From positions 260,051-324,050 of the forward strand of contig MVBO01000001.1 in the NCBI GenBank assembly GCA_002261195.1: 64,000 nucleotides of DNA, written 5' to 3'. Of this stretch, positions 1 to 12,119 are shown piece after piece. Position numbers and translations under genes: made by a program. This DNA is from Bifiguratus adelaidae (Eukaryota; Mucoromycota; Endogonomycetes; Endogonales). The number at the start of each line of letters is the position of its first letter. The first letter of the stretch is position 1. The notes under the pieces were generated by a model. That model was not told the DNA's origin and searched no databases. It saw nothing but the letters and a program-made list of their open reading frames with translations.

Positions 1-645
1 CACAATGAACATGAGTGCTCTGTCGACAAGGAGGCAAACAGCCTTCATGAAGCTTACAGTATCACCGACCAACACGATCACACCTAGGTGACTTATCGAA
101 TTATATCTGGCACCACGATTGCTCCTATTACTTTTCGCAAGACGAGGCGGTCAGCGAGTTAAACGAAACTTTACTCATGATGAATATAGTCCAACGTCTC
201 CTAGTTCGTTCCATCGGTTCTTCTCGACTTCAAACATGAACGATTTGCATTATACAAGGAAAGATAGCTCAGAAGGGTATGTCGATATCATGCCGCCCGA
301 CTCACCTATGGAGGAGTTACACCAGGCCACAGTGGAAGCCACAGTACCCCAAATAATACATATAGGGACACAGCCAACTGGTTTGGTAGCAGCAACTACG
401 AAGTTGGAAAGATCCCATAGCAAATTTGACGGAGAAGAATTTATACTGTTATGATAGGAGGTGGAGATGAAAGGATGATGAGCCCTGTTAGCGAGAAAAG
501 TATAGGAGGAATAGGTATTGATAGTATGACCAATTCGCCTACAGAAACTGAACATCAAGAGTCAGCTACTCCATCTACCAAAGGCAAAGAAGGAGCGTCT
601 GAACCGTTGAATCAAGGTTCTAACACACCAGCTGCGGACCATTAA
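1..645 (+). CDS. 3' end of an unidentified gene (C-terminal tail)
   Basis: The frame is open from base 2. An intron at 88-141 (GTGACT donor, CAAG acceptor) is supported because it joins two open frames in phase. The sequence then reads a polar, Ser/Thr-rich tail. Without further splicing it stops at TGA 452-454. A second, tentative intron at 381-457 (GTTTGG donor, GATAG acceptor) would avoid that stop and join a second disordered stretch ending at TAA 643-645, containing repeated acidic and Ser/Pro segments. No domain is recognisable. The composition resembles the cytoplasmic tail of a membrane or signalling protein, but that is only an impression. The 5' part lies outside the window, so function cannot be assigned. 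The exon reading is fairly safe; the second intron is a guess. Confidence 0.4.
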
Positions 646-1659
646 AGAATGCAATGAAAGATCCTTTGTGAAGACCCTTTCTTTCCCGCAACCATCACAC
701 CAAAAAAGAAAACGTTACTCCACACGTTGCTCCACCATTGGCCATCGAACCCTGCCTTGTCTTGCGTTGGCTTACCACTCACTTTCACATTCAAATACTG
801 TAATTAACATTCATCTTCTTATCTTTCCATAATACTGTCAGTCCACAGTAGAAATTTTGCATCAGAATTCGCATGTAACTAAAAGAGTTAAAAATTCGTA
901 ACCCACGATTTTCATCATTTGCATAAGTAACTGCAACAGGGGTCGATGCTAAAGCACACAAGAATGAGCAGCAACTTGTCCCCCGAAAGAACAAGAAGAT
1001 ACAAACGATGACATTGCCTTGCTAGTCTTCATACTACTTCTCAGCTTGCTGTCAACGTCAAGTCCAACCTAGCTGCTCGCGCATGAATAGCTGCGCCTGG
1101 TAGAGATCAAGCTGGTGGCGATTACAACCCTCAAAATCCATCCTTCTCGTTTGTTATTGTCCTCGCAATTGCCCTCGTATTTTCCCTCGTTAACGACTTT
1201 GGAACCAACAGGAAAACGAAGCTAGGACGAACGGTTGGTGCCAAGAACTGGCAACAATGAAACTCCGTGTCTAGACATGAATGTGACTTCCCTGGATTGT
1301 TACTAAGCACTAAGCTGATCGCCATGCCAGATAATCGCTGGACGCTTGAAAGCGCCCAGCTATCCTTGTTAAAGGAACGTCTCCCAAGCTTGTGACCGGG
1401 GAATAGCCTTAAAGACTACTAAGGTATAGTGCATTTCACATCCATTTCCATCACGAGTAGACAGGAATAGCCGCCTACCACGTCCACTGCAGCAGCAGTC
1501 AAATCGTTTTATGGACGCTGGGTTACTCTTTCCATGACGCACCAAGACCGACTACGGAACAACGCCTTGGAAGAGAGGAAGACGAAGATGGAGACAGGGA
1601 AAGACAGGCAGAGAACGCGTCTTGTTCATTCCCCATGGCACCTGTCATCTAAACCAGGA
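646..1659. other. Intergenic stretch, nothing recognised
   Basis: Only short open frames without family resemblance occur here. The first bases downstream of the terminal exon probably contain its 3' UTR. No RNA gene, repeat or promoter motif stands out. Confidence 0.5.
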
Positions 1660-2690
1660 GATTGGCCGTGCGAGCGCCGGAACTTGGACGTTCCACATCG
1701 TCCAATGGCAGTGCAGAAAGATGACATCTACACCCCAACCGAAAGCGCTGACAGAGGCGCTAAACTCGCTCATGTGCCTCCTTCAAGGTACTTTTGCTTA
1801 ATCGCCAGAACCCGAAAGAGAACCGCGAGGCCACTACGGACAGTACGTCACAAGCATCGAGGCAACTGTCACTCTGGGGTCGGAAGACCTGCTATCTCTG
1901 GCCAGACATTGCGCTAATCTGGTAGCATTCACGCTGGCTGCACCTGAAGGGAATATGTATGCCGTAAAGCAGACGATGAAAATTGGCTGCAAGCACTGCG
2001 TGAATGCTGTCCAAAGTTACGGCATGTACATCTCCTTCGTGGCAAGTTGCCGTCTTGCGGAAGGGACGGTCGCGTACGTGCACTGTACCAGCAATGATTT
2101 CGCTGACAATTGTGGGTTGTGTGCAACTGTTAGGCAAAGCGCCATCACTGTCATTCTCCAATCTGAGCCACCTCAAGTGTAGTGTAGATAAGGTAGTCCA
2201 TATCCGAATGCTTGACAGCTTAGTACGCAACACACTTACGACCTTGGCTATTTTCTGGACCATACCAGCTGGGTCCGGTCAGAGACGGAGACAAGGACAT
2301 TACAAATCTGTTATCAGATGGCCCGAACTTGAAGACGCTTGCGCTAAAATGGCGAGGGGGTGAAGTTTTTCGGGCTACACACGTTTCCCTGCCCGTCTCG
2401 ACGAACTTCAGCTATTTTGCACAAGATCCTCGAATGTGACCAGCTACAGGGACGCACTGTTGGGCACATCCAACCTCAAGCGTTTACAATTTTTTGGTCT
2501 AAATATACCTTTCGATGACGTGCAGGCTGTTCTTTTCGCCTACAGGGAAACCTTGGAGGCATTGACATATATGAAGTGCAGTAACCCGACGCTGACGGAG
2601 GCATGCCTTTGACATTGAAAGAATCTCAAAGGTCTGACGATTTCCCCCATCTTCACGGGGATAGGAGGTGGCAAGGTTCCCTCTCTGATA
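1660..2690 (+). pseudogene. Decayed F-box/leucine-rich-repeat gene
   Basis: LRR-like pieces appear in order but in different frames. One at about 1850-1920 reads SEDLLSLARHCANLVAFTL. A second at about 2140-2270 contains NLSHLKCSVD and LTTLAIF. A third at about 2460-2615 contains NLKRLQFFGLNIPFDDVQ and TLEALTYMKC, followed by a frame break and then NLKGLTIS. Spacing of leucines and the repeated [N/T]L-x-x-L pattern match the loose LRRs of fungal F-box proteins. No single frame links them, and splicing does not obviously restore one, so frameshifts and stops have accumulated. No intact F-box is visible upstream. It could instead be a poorly resolved multi-exon gene, but the in-frame stops make decay more likely. 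Confidence 0.45.
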
Positions 2691-3159
2691 AACAAGCTCT
2701 TCAGAGACCAACTGAACAGCCTTTGTCGGGCATACGATGGGCCTTGTTTCTGGGCTAGTCAGTGGCCGAAGGTAAAGATCTTTATTCGTCATGATGATCT
2801 TTTGATTCTCTATCTCAGGCCTGATATTGCGAATAATATCTTCAGTTCTCCGCATTTTCATATTCACTTATTCTTCCATGTTCCACCTTTATGCTATGCA
2901 TAAGTAACAACATAAGTATCAGTATATAAGTATTTGCACTATTAGTCTAATAAGAGAGGCATTCAATTCTGATTCACATCAACTGGTGTCAAAAGCATTG
3001 CTTTCATTCAATTACGGGGCTATCACTTTATTATTAACGCAATCTCAATTTATGCTTTTCGTTGCTTGTTCTTTGCACGCTTGTGCTAAAAATCATGGTT
3101 GAATGCTGGTAGCTTCTTTTGTATTCTATCAAATTCCCATATTGGACTGGTGTCATTAA
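2691..3159. other. AT-rich spacer downstream of SYP1
   Basis: This AT-rich stretch has no coding potential that I can support. It must contain the 3' UTR and polyadenylation region of the minus-strand SYP1 gene ending at 3160. Confidence 0.5.
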
Positions 3160-6100
3160 TCAGGGTTCAGCAAGATATTTTCCGCTGGATGTTGTTCTCC
3201 GCACCGAATCGATATGAACCCAATGAAGATCATCGCTTCCTGCTTCATCCTGTACAATATCCACTTTGGAGATCGATTTGCCTGAGGCAGTAAACTTCAC
3301 CGCTATGGCTTGAGGCGTACCTTTGCTTTCAGTATCAAATTTAGCCATCAGCTTCTTCTCTTCAACCTCTTCGTTACCAGCAATTGTAAGATTGTTCAAA
3401 TTCCAAAGAAGCTTCTGTCGCTCCATGCTCCATACGCATGCTGGCATACTTTGTGCACTCGTCACTCCGCCATCTACTGGAACCAAAAATGTAACATTCT
3501 CCAGAGTTATGGTGTCGTCTATTGCTAATCCTTGTGCGCTACCGTTGTACTTGACTAGTAGCATCGATTTGTTATCTTCCAATTTCCAGATAGGTCGAAC
3601 AATAAGTGGCGCAACAGCTGCTGAGCTTGGCCCCTCCATATTGATTTGGTATTTCAAACTGACCACAGGATTGCCACCCGCCTGCGAGAATATGTCGATA
3701 TCTAACTTGAACACACCAGGGTGATCTTCCACGTTACTGATATATGCTGGATTAGGTACCAGTCGTTCAATGTGTGCAGTGTTGATTAGCTTGAAACAGA
3801 CTGGCTTGGTCGGAGCCTGCGCCGGTCCACTGTATGTCAAGCTGACCTCTCCTGTAACTACAGATCTGACAACTTCGCCAGCTTTGGTCAATACATGCAC
3901 TGTTTCCGCAATGTCCACCGTTACATGTGGAATATCTGATGGCGTGTTATCTGTTTGCTCGAGATTGGGTGCTGGAACTGCAATAGAAGCATCGCGAGAA
4001 TCCAATTCAAACCGATTGAGTGAACCCTTGTCATCAGTGGGTGCAGGATGGTCAAAGGGATTTAGACGAGGTAATATGAAGCCACTGCTTGAGCCAGTAG
4101 TGGCCGTCTTAAGATGAGTGTCAGCAAACTCTGCAGAGATAGGTGAGGTTGACGCTTTGTTTAGATGAGAGATATCCAAACTGGAGGTAGAACCCCCAAA
4201 TTGCTGGAGACTTGCGCTAGAGATATTGTTAGCTTGGTTTATACGAAGTGTTCTATAAATTACAGGTAGAAATTAAAATAGCAGGTCCGGGAAAATCAAT
4301 CAATCGGTACAAAAAGTAACCTACTCTCGCCGTCCTCGTGGTCGCTTCAGGGAATTTGAACCATTTTTCTGCAGAGATGAAATCGGCTCAGAACATGGTG
4401 CTTCGGATTAGCTGGTCGTCTTCATTACTCTTACCTCTTTCAGTATGGTAGCGACTCTAGTCAGTGCATGTGAAGCCTCAGCGTCGTCTTTGACCGCTTC
4501 GTTCATGATGTCAACTCGGATACGGCTGGAACTCATGATACTGAAATTATCTGTAGTATCGTCAGTTTCAGGTTCGTTCAAAGCTGCGCCATCTGCATCC
4601 TGCCAAAGAGACCGATCAGGTAGTGGGATAGAATATCCCTCTTCATCAACTTTTGGCTACAATATCGAAAATTCATTAATACCACAAACGGATTTGCCAT
4701 GCGATAGACTTCTTTGGGAAACATACTGTGTGTGGTTGCATAACCAGCGTGCTCCAGCTCTCCGTCATACTGGGAGTATTACTGAACACCATGGAATTTC
4801 CGGTGGCAGCATTGTCAGCGCCATTGGCCAAGGACTGATGCTTCTCACCCGCCTCTTCTGTTTGTGAAATAATTGAATGTGATAGAATACTATCGTTATA
4901 AGAGTGCTCTCGATCACTGGCCATGTCTGACGCACTGTGAGGGTCGAAATCCAGCGCAGCCCATTCTGTAGCTTGATCTGGAATTGTTCCATCAACAATG
5001 CTTCGGCTGAGGCCAACTTGAGTTCGCCGACGAAGAGACTTTAACGCATTTTTCACTACATCCAGTCAAGACGGGAACAAGGTCAACAAGCCAGACATTG
5101 TCTATGTTATGCAACATATATTCTTACATTTTCCACCACCCTCCTTCGCACCGTTTTTGCTGCTCGTCTGTACAGATGATGTATCGTCACTTGAACGTAC
5201 TGGCAGTTCATCATTGACTAATACGGCTTGAGTGGCAGGTGTTTCGACTGTTCGGCTTACCGCTGAGGGCACCGCGATAATTGTTAGCCTCTTAAGGTCA
5301 GGGATGTAATGTGCAGTAAATTCATTGATTTCGTTCTCAGCTTCTAAAGAAATTGCTGTAAACATAACGTCGTTAGCATACTCGATTCGCCTTGCAAGTT
5401 GATCTGCTTGAGAGCGCTCGAATATATGAATCAGTTCCTTGGTGGCAGTGAACCGCTTTTCTTCTATGGCTTGACATTGTTCTAAATATGCAGATCCGTC
5501 CTGAGACCATCGCTGCTTAAGTTCATCCATGACTTGTTGGTATCCTCTTATTTTCATATTAGCTTCCTCAAGTTTTCTGCCGCTGCCAGCTTTTTCGGCA
5601 ATTTTCTGATGCTTTTGCAGTTTTGCTAGTAATTCGTCGTATTCCTTTGCATACTTGAACATTGTAGGTTACATCTATGCCAAAACATCGAGTCAGTAGG
5701 CACGCTATTGAACCTCCCCCGGCAGGAAATAGAGACCTACATGTTTTAGACTTGACGGAGCACGGTCATTCCAAAATGAGCTTCGAAGAGGCTTTTCAAC
5801 ATCATCAGCTATTATTTGAGCAAGAACGCCATGTATACTAGCTATTTCGGTAATTTCATCCGACAGCTTGTTCCATAGAACTTGCATAGTTCCAAATGAC
5901 GACTTTTCGGTTATGAAAAGCTTTTTAGAGAGTTTCACAAGACTTTTCGCATACTGATCTTCGATTGCAGCTCTACAAATTTGGCCACCGTTATATAACT
6001 AGGTCATTCTAGGTCAGTATTAGCATCTGTTCTCCTACCTGTCTTTGAAGTATTCTGCCAAATCGTCAGTTAACTTTTGACTTTTTCGTAATCGCTGTTG

Positions 6101-6361
6101 AACAATATCTATACTGTCCTTCGGTTTTTCCGTCTAGCCGAGGAAAAACTATTAGCCATATTGCTCGTTATTTTTCGCCAAATGGAGGGATTTATGTGAG
6201 CATGAGATCCCCATGGTTCATGTCCTCCTCCAGCGAATCTTTGGTCGCATGTCAATCACTCGATTCTATTCAAACATATCAAAGGGAAACTATACCAAAA
6301 ACGCCTCAACGAACTGCTTTCGTCCCGAGGTCTCGGCAGGGTGATTTTCCTCCATAGTCAT
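3160..6361 (-). CDS. SYP1: SYP1/FCHo-type muniscin, endocytic F-BAR and mu-homology protein
   Basis: Early endocytic adaptor. The family bends membrane with an F-BAR domain and binds cargo or Ede1/Eps15 through a C-terminal mu-homology domain at cortical endocytic sites. Exons on the minus strand: 6361-6296, 6133-6039, 5972-5741, 5653-5128, 5055-4727, 4656-4435, 4368-4325 and 4252-3160. All phases join, giving 868 aa, close to the yeast protein (about 870). The N-terminus reads FVEAFLTEKPKDSIDIVQQ, then AAIEDQYAKSLVKLSKK, a classic F-BAR helix, continuing to about residue 260. A Ser/Thr-rich linker contains VDEEGYSIPLPD, a muniscin hallmark. The mu-homology domain spans about 612-868, starting at VTVDIAETVHVLTKAGEVV. 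The donor of exon 3 lies at GTAGGT; the next acceptor (TTCAAG) is the least certain boundary. Start chosen as the first ATG before the FCH region. It stands alone beside a gene-poor region. Confidence 0.9.
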
Positions 6362-9090
6362 TTCGGTGATACGTGGTGATTGCTACTTTCTGGGAGTGCA
6401 AGGTTAAGATGACAAGCCGTTGGTTTGTGTGTTGAAGATGTACAAGGGAGCTTTTACAAGCTAGATTCAAATAGAAAAAGGAATGGAGTGTAAAGAGATG
6501 ATGAACTCAGTTCAGTGACGAAACTGCTCATACATACAGGCAAGGAATCAGCGGGGCCGAATAAAGTGATCTGCAGCGCACCAAATAAATGAGGGGTTTT
6601 AAATAAGTAAAAGAGAGAATGGTAGGGTGCTTTGTACCCCCACTGCAAGCTCAAGTGGATCTGTTGTCATTTGCGAAGGTGCTTACCTCAAAGTGTCAGA
6701 GACTCAAAGTACTTCTGTGTGAGCGCAGACCGATACTACGCCTGTTAAGGATGGTATAAAAGTGGCCTTTGCGGGGGGATGGAGGAAGCGCGATTCATGC
6801 AACTTCGATGCCACAGCACACCAACATGTCACACCTATCACGACTGAGCTTTTAAATCAACAATTGCAGAAATCGCACGCATACACTACTATACGTCGTT
6901 CCTCGTCAACTACCTCTGAACTACAGTAAAATATAAAGTTTAGGCAGGGAATCCGCTCAATCATTCTTTGACCGACATCTGCCAGAACACTCTATGGGCA
7001 ATGCTAAAGCTGCAGTTTTCCTTTATCACGAAGCTATCAAAGCTACGCCATTACATCGAATAGATTGGAGATGATATATATCCACCATATTAACTGCTCA
7101 CAAGGCTTGTTATCCTGGTGCCTGTATACTGAAAGCATGCTTTTGTTCAAGTCATCACTATGAACTGCTTGTAAGACGTGTCACTTTTCCACCGTTGCTC
7201 TTATATTGATCTCTAATTAACGCTTGCAACTTGGACGTGTAATATCTATGACGAGATAAGGGAAAGTTATACCCACAGCAGCTGTCGTTGATTTACGGCT
7301 TGCAATCTGGTCCAGCCACTGTTAGTATGAGCGCGTACTGTCAGATTGTTTAACGTCCCAATATGCTACAGGAGTCCATCACAACTGGTAGTGAAGGCAA
7401 AGATTCAAGGCTGGTACGCCTTGTCTGCATAATCCAAATATAAGTTCATCAAAGATGGTGAACTTGTGAATACCTTTATTTAGACCTTGAATGTCATCAA
7501 ATAGCATGATGAGTGGCTCTTTGGTGGGAGAGTGAAAAACAGCCCATTGGTGACTGTAACTGAAAGATGGAGTTGCCGCATTTCACTTCGACAGTACGTT
7601 GACATAACCACAGAGTGTTGAGCACTGTCCAAGAACCATATTAAGAAGATTAAGGTATAGGTCCGAATGCAGGTCACTCTGCCCAGCATCACAATAGAAA
7701 TGGCAGTGCAAGTCCAAAGCATTTCAGCAGCCAGTTCTATTTACAAATAAATACCCAGGCTATTGCACGGAGGCTATTTAGACGACTGTCAAATGTAACA
7801 TAATACGGTCGATTGCACTTGTCTGTTATGATAGTAGCGGAAATCATTTTCTTACCCTTGCATGAGAGTTCATCCACTACAGTAGAAAATACTTTGATTT
7901 GGCCTCGTTAATCGCATCGTGACGGCAGGTTTTATTTGTTGTTGATTTGATGGTACATCGCCACATATCTGGTTGTGTGTACAGGCAATACACATCAGGC
8001 AATATACATCGTAACATGATGCTGTTGCTGTATAGTGGATGTCATTTTATTCTGCGGGAGCGCGCACCACCAGCACTTGTTTCAATGAAAGACATAACCT
8101 GGTGTTGGCTGCAGAGTTACATGAAACATGAGATCATGCTGTCCTCAGGGAGTTAATGGAGTCTCCAAACGTCATGGCAACGGCTCTTAGTGGCTCATGC
8201 TTGGTATACCGGCATATAATATCGTCGGCGCACCATGACTCAACAGCTCGTTCATTGAAATAAAACATACAGATAACCTATTTAGTGCCTATGATTCACA
8301 GTATGAAAATCACCCATTTGCTGCTTTGTGTAAGCACCTGGTTATTCTGCTGTTGCTCAAATATATTCCCGCACACGGTTCAATGAGATTGCCCTTTATG
8401 CAAGAGCTCGGCCGTGCCACCTGCGTCGCGGTAACTAGCATACTTTCTAGCGTTAGGTAAGTCTATCGACTTCTCCGGCTCTCTCTCAACTCGTAGTCTT
8501 CTCTTGATCTTAAAATCCAGTGCACCATGGCAGAGATTTGATCGATAGCAATGACATTTCTGACAAATATATGGGCCAGTCAGAGCATGATACCTGCAAT
8601 CTTGTTCTCCGACGGACCAGTTCGAGCACGATGCCTGTAAACCTGTTCTCGGGCGGACCTAGAAATCCCCTCGAATGACATTCGCAAAAAGCAACCTTTG
8701 CCATAGGAAACAGCAGAACAGCGAAGGTTTTGTTGAGCAATAAATGATGTTAAGATGCGATCAACCATGGGGACCACGTTCAATGGGGTTCAATTAAACA
8801 GAGTTATCACTGTAAGTGAAAAAACGTCTCAAAGGAAAGTATGGTTATCTGTCAGATCAAACAATGCCGTTCAATGCAATAAAAATTTTTCTTTGCTCTC
8901 GAGAGCTCTCCTTTCTCTCTTTATCTTTATCTTTTTCCTCTCGTCTCTTCTTTTGCTGCAATTCTGGATTATCTTCCAACGAAGGCAATTGCTCGGTGTT
9001 GGCAGCATGTCATACACCGCTTGGTGCTCTTGTTTAGAGTGCTATACAAGTCTTTTCGGATTCTTCTCGCAAAGCAATACCCTTGTGGGA
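6362..9090. other. Gene-poor region upstream of SYP1
   Basis: The first few hundred bases should be the SYP1 promoter. A perfect TATAAAAG lies at 6755-6762 on the plus strand, but no convincing gene follows it. A pyrimidine-rich tract at about 8880-8960 resembles the CT-rich leaders seen before other genes in this window. Open frames here are short and show no family features. Confidence 0.4.
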
Positions 9091-9690
9091 CTAACTTCCT
9101 GGGGGCACTCCCATAGAGCGCCCTAGACTGAGGTGTTTGAATCTGGTGTTGGGTGCCTGACGTGGGGTTCTGTATTCATGCTTGCTGGACTTTTGCTCAC
9201 TGCTTCGGAAGAGGGACGTAACGCGTGCCGGCCTGCTAGATGCTGGTTTTCCTGGCGCATCATTTTCCCCAACATCCTGGTATCCGTTTGGAGTGGTAGT
9301 GCCTAGTTGCTGTTGACCCCGTACAGTTCTTGTGCGGGACAAGTTACAAAATCTGTCTTACATTCGTGCGCTCCTTACGGGCGCTGGATATCTCGGTCTA
9401 TGCTATTTCGTGGGACGCCCGCTCGGCATCCATGGTCAGGATTGGTTTGGCTTAAGATATTGTTTCCACGATCATTTTCGCCTGGCTGTGCCGTTGGCTG
9501 TCTCCGCCGTACGAGTGCTATGGAGTGCAACAACGTGTAGCAGCACTCCAGGTTGGCCTCTTCACGTTTTGGAAATCGCAACCTAGGATCTAAACCGGCG
9601 TCATCAGTCGCCTTCCCATACTGACTGTACGGACTATTGTCGGCTGAGCTGTGATGGATACTTGCTCCTGGAAAGCGGCCTAGCATTAGC
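9091..9690. other. GC-richer island with overlapping open frames on both strands
   Basis: Base composition rises compared with the surrounding AT-rich DNA. Two minus-strand frames (9342-9091 and 9686-9375) read polar, Arg/Ser/Pro-rich sequence. Plus-strand frames at 9307-9540 and 9332-9586 are also open. None shows a domain, and no pair of splice sites links the minus-strand frames cleanly. This could be a remnant of a coding region or of a mobile element. I cannot assign a function or even a strand. Confidence 0.25.
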
Positions 9691-10900
9691 TTGATGGTCT
9701 CTATGGCTATTCCCTGCTTAACCAGCTGGTGAGAACAACTGCCTCTTCCCCAAGTGATGAGCTAATCCTGTATTACACCGATCGTTACTACACTGCTTGT
9801 GAAAGTTGCAATTTACGCGATGTCCGTCTTGGCCAGTTCTTGGTCGCAAACATGTTTGCGGTTACCTTTTGTTACTTTCCGTCAGCAGCTTTCTACTCTG
9901 TTGTCGCCTCTGGTCAAGCTAAGGTTATTCCTTTGTACAGCTCAGGAACCCCCAACATACATTCTGCTTAAGTGAGGTCCGCAAGCATGAACTCTGGTGT
10001 GGGTTACTCGTCGTTAACGAGGGCAATTGCAAACGAAAGGATGCATGTGTCGGTTGAAATCACTACCTGCTTCTTGATCACTTGATGTTGACGTTTGACT
10101 ATCAGGATTCGTCCTGTAAACACACTATTTCGTGAGAGGAGAATGGATGGGTTTGGCCATTCATGACAGTCAGGGTAGTGGCAAGTAGACCGAGAAGGAA
10201 AGTACATGGCTCGCATGATCTTGTTCGTTTAGTGCCAATTTGATGCCCGGTCTCTTGAGTGCTACAAGATGCTCCTAACTTGGCTATTCTCGGATCTTTC
10301 ACCAAACATTTTTTTATCGTCTGCAAAGCTGTTTACTCACTGCACACCATCTTACTAACCGCATCTCTCTCTGTTCTCTTTTGACAGTAACCTTCCAACC
10401 CTGTCCAAATGATGACTATTTTTTTTCTCTCCAACCTAGTTGACTTTGTGTTGACGTAATGAGGAAAAGTAAGGTCTGATGCTTGTACGGCGGGGTAGAA
10501 CGGATGTTCAGAAGAAATAGGTCACTTGCTGCTTTCATGCTCTGATGCTTCCAAGTTGCTGTATGGTTTTTGGACAACAAAGATCGGTAAGTATGGCTGA
10601 TGGTGACTCGACCAGACTGCTATCCGTGTTGTTTATTGACAAATAGAAAATTTATGATTTTGCGTCCAAAAAAATATTGCAATCAGGAGGGCAATTATTT
10701 TTACGCTAAAATAATTTGCGTCAGTATATTATCCATCCCCTTTGCATAAACAACAATATAACATTTGCTTACCAAGAAGAATAAATGAAAAGGTCAACAT
10801 AAAAAGAGAGAGAGTAATGATCAATTATTCAGTTCCGATGGCATATGTCAAACAGGCGAAACAAGCATCTGCTTACCTTCCTTCCAGCAAGCCGAAGCAA
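9691..10900. other. Spacer, nothing recognised
   Basis: A plus-strand frame at 9729-9971 contains a hydrophobic stretch but no family resemblance. The rest is AT-rich with short homopolymers. I see no RNA gene or repeat. Confidence 0.4.
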
Positions 10901-10923
10901 GCGGACAAGTCATATCCCCGGCA

Positions 10924-11166
10924 TCAAGCCGGGACGCCAAAGTCGCCGCATCGTGGTCGGATGGGCACGGCAGAATAGAGTTGGGAGAGGAGTAGAGTGG
11001 CTAGGTAATGACGGTTAAGACAGTGCTTAGCAGTGAAATCCGGTGAATACATGCTATGCTTACCAGTCAAAAGAAAAAAAAACGCAAGAGACGCAAGAGA
11101 CATAAAGGTCCAAGGAGAGCACCAACAACGGACATGAATGCAAATGCCCAGGTGAAAAAGACGCAT
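10924..11166 (-). CDS. Possible small membrane ORF, spliced or unspliced
   Basis: ATG at 11166 opens an 80-codon frame. A good intron (GTAAGC donor at 11063, CCTAG acceptor ending 11001, 63 nt) lies inside it and keeps the frame. Spliced, it would encode about 59 aa, with one hydrophobic segment around SLASLAFFFLLT. Other GGTAAG donor-like sites occur nearby on the same strand (about 10772 and 10877), so this may be part of a longer spliced transcript that I cannot reconstruct. No homology is recognised, and it may be chance. Confidence 0.15.
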   Translation of the reverse strand: MRLFHLGICIHVRCWCSPWTFMSLASLAFFFLLTGKHSMYSPDFTAKHCLNRHYLATLLLSQLYSAVPIRPRCGDFGVPA

Positions 11167-11249
11167 GTATGCATACTAGCTCGAATGACTCAGAGACTTG
11201 ATAAGCGTAGAAGGCATCTGCAAAATGGCTCATAATCAGCATATGGTGG

Positions 11250-11940
11250 TAAGACGTTCACGGCGTATGTGTTTGGACTAAAGACTCACTTTGGCCATGT
11301 ACTGAAGAGAAAAAAGAAAAGAGGTGCGATGAAAAATTTCTTGCTTCAAAGATCAGAGAGCATTTTATACACTCCCAGATTAGATCACCTTTGCCATCGT
11401 CTTCGATATCACCCTTGATATCACCTTTGGGATCATTTTCCCAAGAGGTTTCGATTTGAATCCTTTCCATTGCCAATCTTAAACTGCACATGAAGTTGCA
11501 TATATCAATCTCTGTTGCTATTGCTTGCTCTATTGCCAAAGCCAACATTCGGAAATCTCACCTTCTCACCTTCATAAATCTATGATGGGTCTCTCAACTA
11601 TCTTGACGCTTTCGGTTTTCAATGGTACAACTGAACTATTGGGTGTATGGCAGCTCCTGGTTGATATCTAAGTTTGATCAGACTAGTTACCCCCATGCAT
11701 GATGCCTTTGAGTTTAAATATGATAATTGAGATAGGGATGCTGATGTCTGATAGAAATATTATAGAAATATCGTAATTGCGATAAAAATTATGATTGCCC
11801 GTATCTTAATTCGGATCGTGCTATGTATTCATCAACAGGTTGGAAAGTGCTACTAATTGCTTCTCATTCATAGAGGAAGAATGGTGAAGGAGCAAGTACT
11901 AGTGGGAGGTGTCACAACAAAACTGAGAGTAACAATAACA
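11250..11940. other. AT-rich spacer with a minus-strand ORF of doubtful value
   Basis: A minus-strand frame at 11548-11258 contains a short internal repetition (KGDIKGDI) caused by near-duplicate GATATCACC motifs at about 11405-11430. No domain is visible, and I do not call it a gene. Confidence 0.3.
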
Positions 11941-11960
11941 ATTATTCCCGACGAAAAATG

Positions 11961-12119
11961 TAATTAGAATCATCAGCGATATCAGAATCGCTATCTTCAT
12001 CTGATACAATGAAATAGGCCAACGATTCTGATGACCAAATGTGTTGTTTTAAAAGTCATCGTGAGTAGAATCATCACAAATATCAGAATCACTATCTCAA
12101 TCTGATACTGTAGAATAGG
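11961..12119. repeat. Imperfect direct repeat, two copies of about 57 bp
   Basis: Copy 1 is at about 11963-12018 and copy 2 at about 12064-12119. By eye, 45 of 56 aligned bases match. On the minus strand each copy reads an acidic motif, DSDSDI followed by DDS, but copy 2 has a stop within it, so it is not one intact ORF. Just beyond, at about 12200-12300, the minus strand again reads Ser/Asp-rich pieces. Such acidic Ser/Asp segments occur at the ends of some transposases and chromatin proteins; that link is only a guess. Confidence 0.5.

Noticed and set aside
1534-1917. 127-codon plus-strand ORF
   Set aside because: Overlaps the LRR-like frame at 1850-1920 and reads as Arg-rich shadow sequence; the LRR frame is more protein-like.
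6755-6762. TATAAAAG as promoter of a gene
   Set aside because: No credible coding sequence or RNA gene follows within several hundred bases.
7480-7722. Minus-strand 80-codon ORF with hydrophobic start
   Set aside because: No family features, AT-rich context, and no splice partners.
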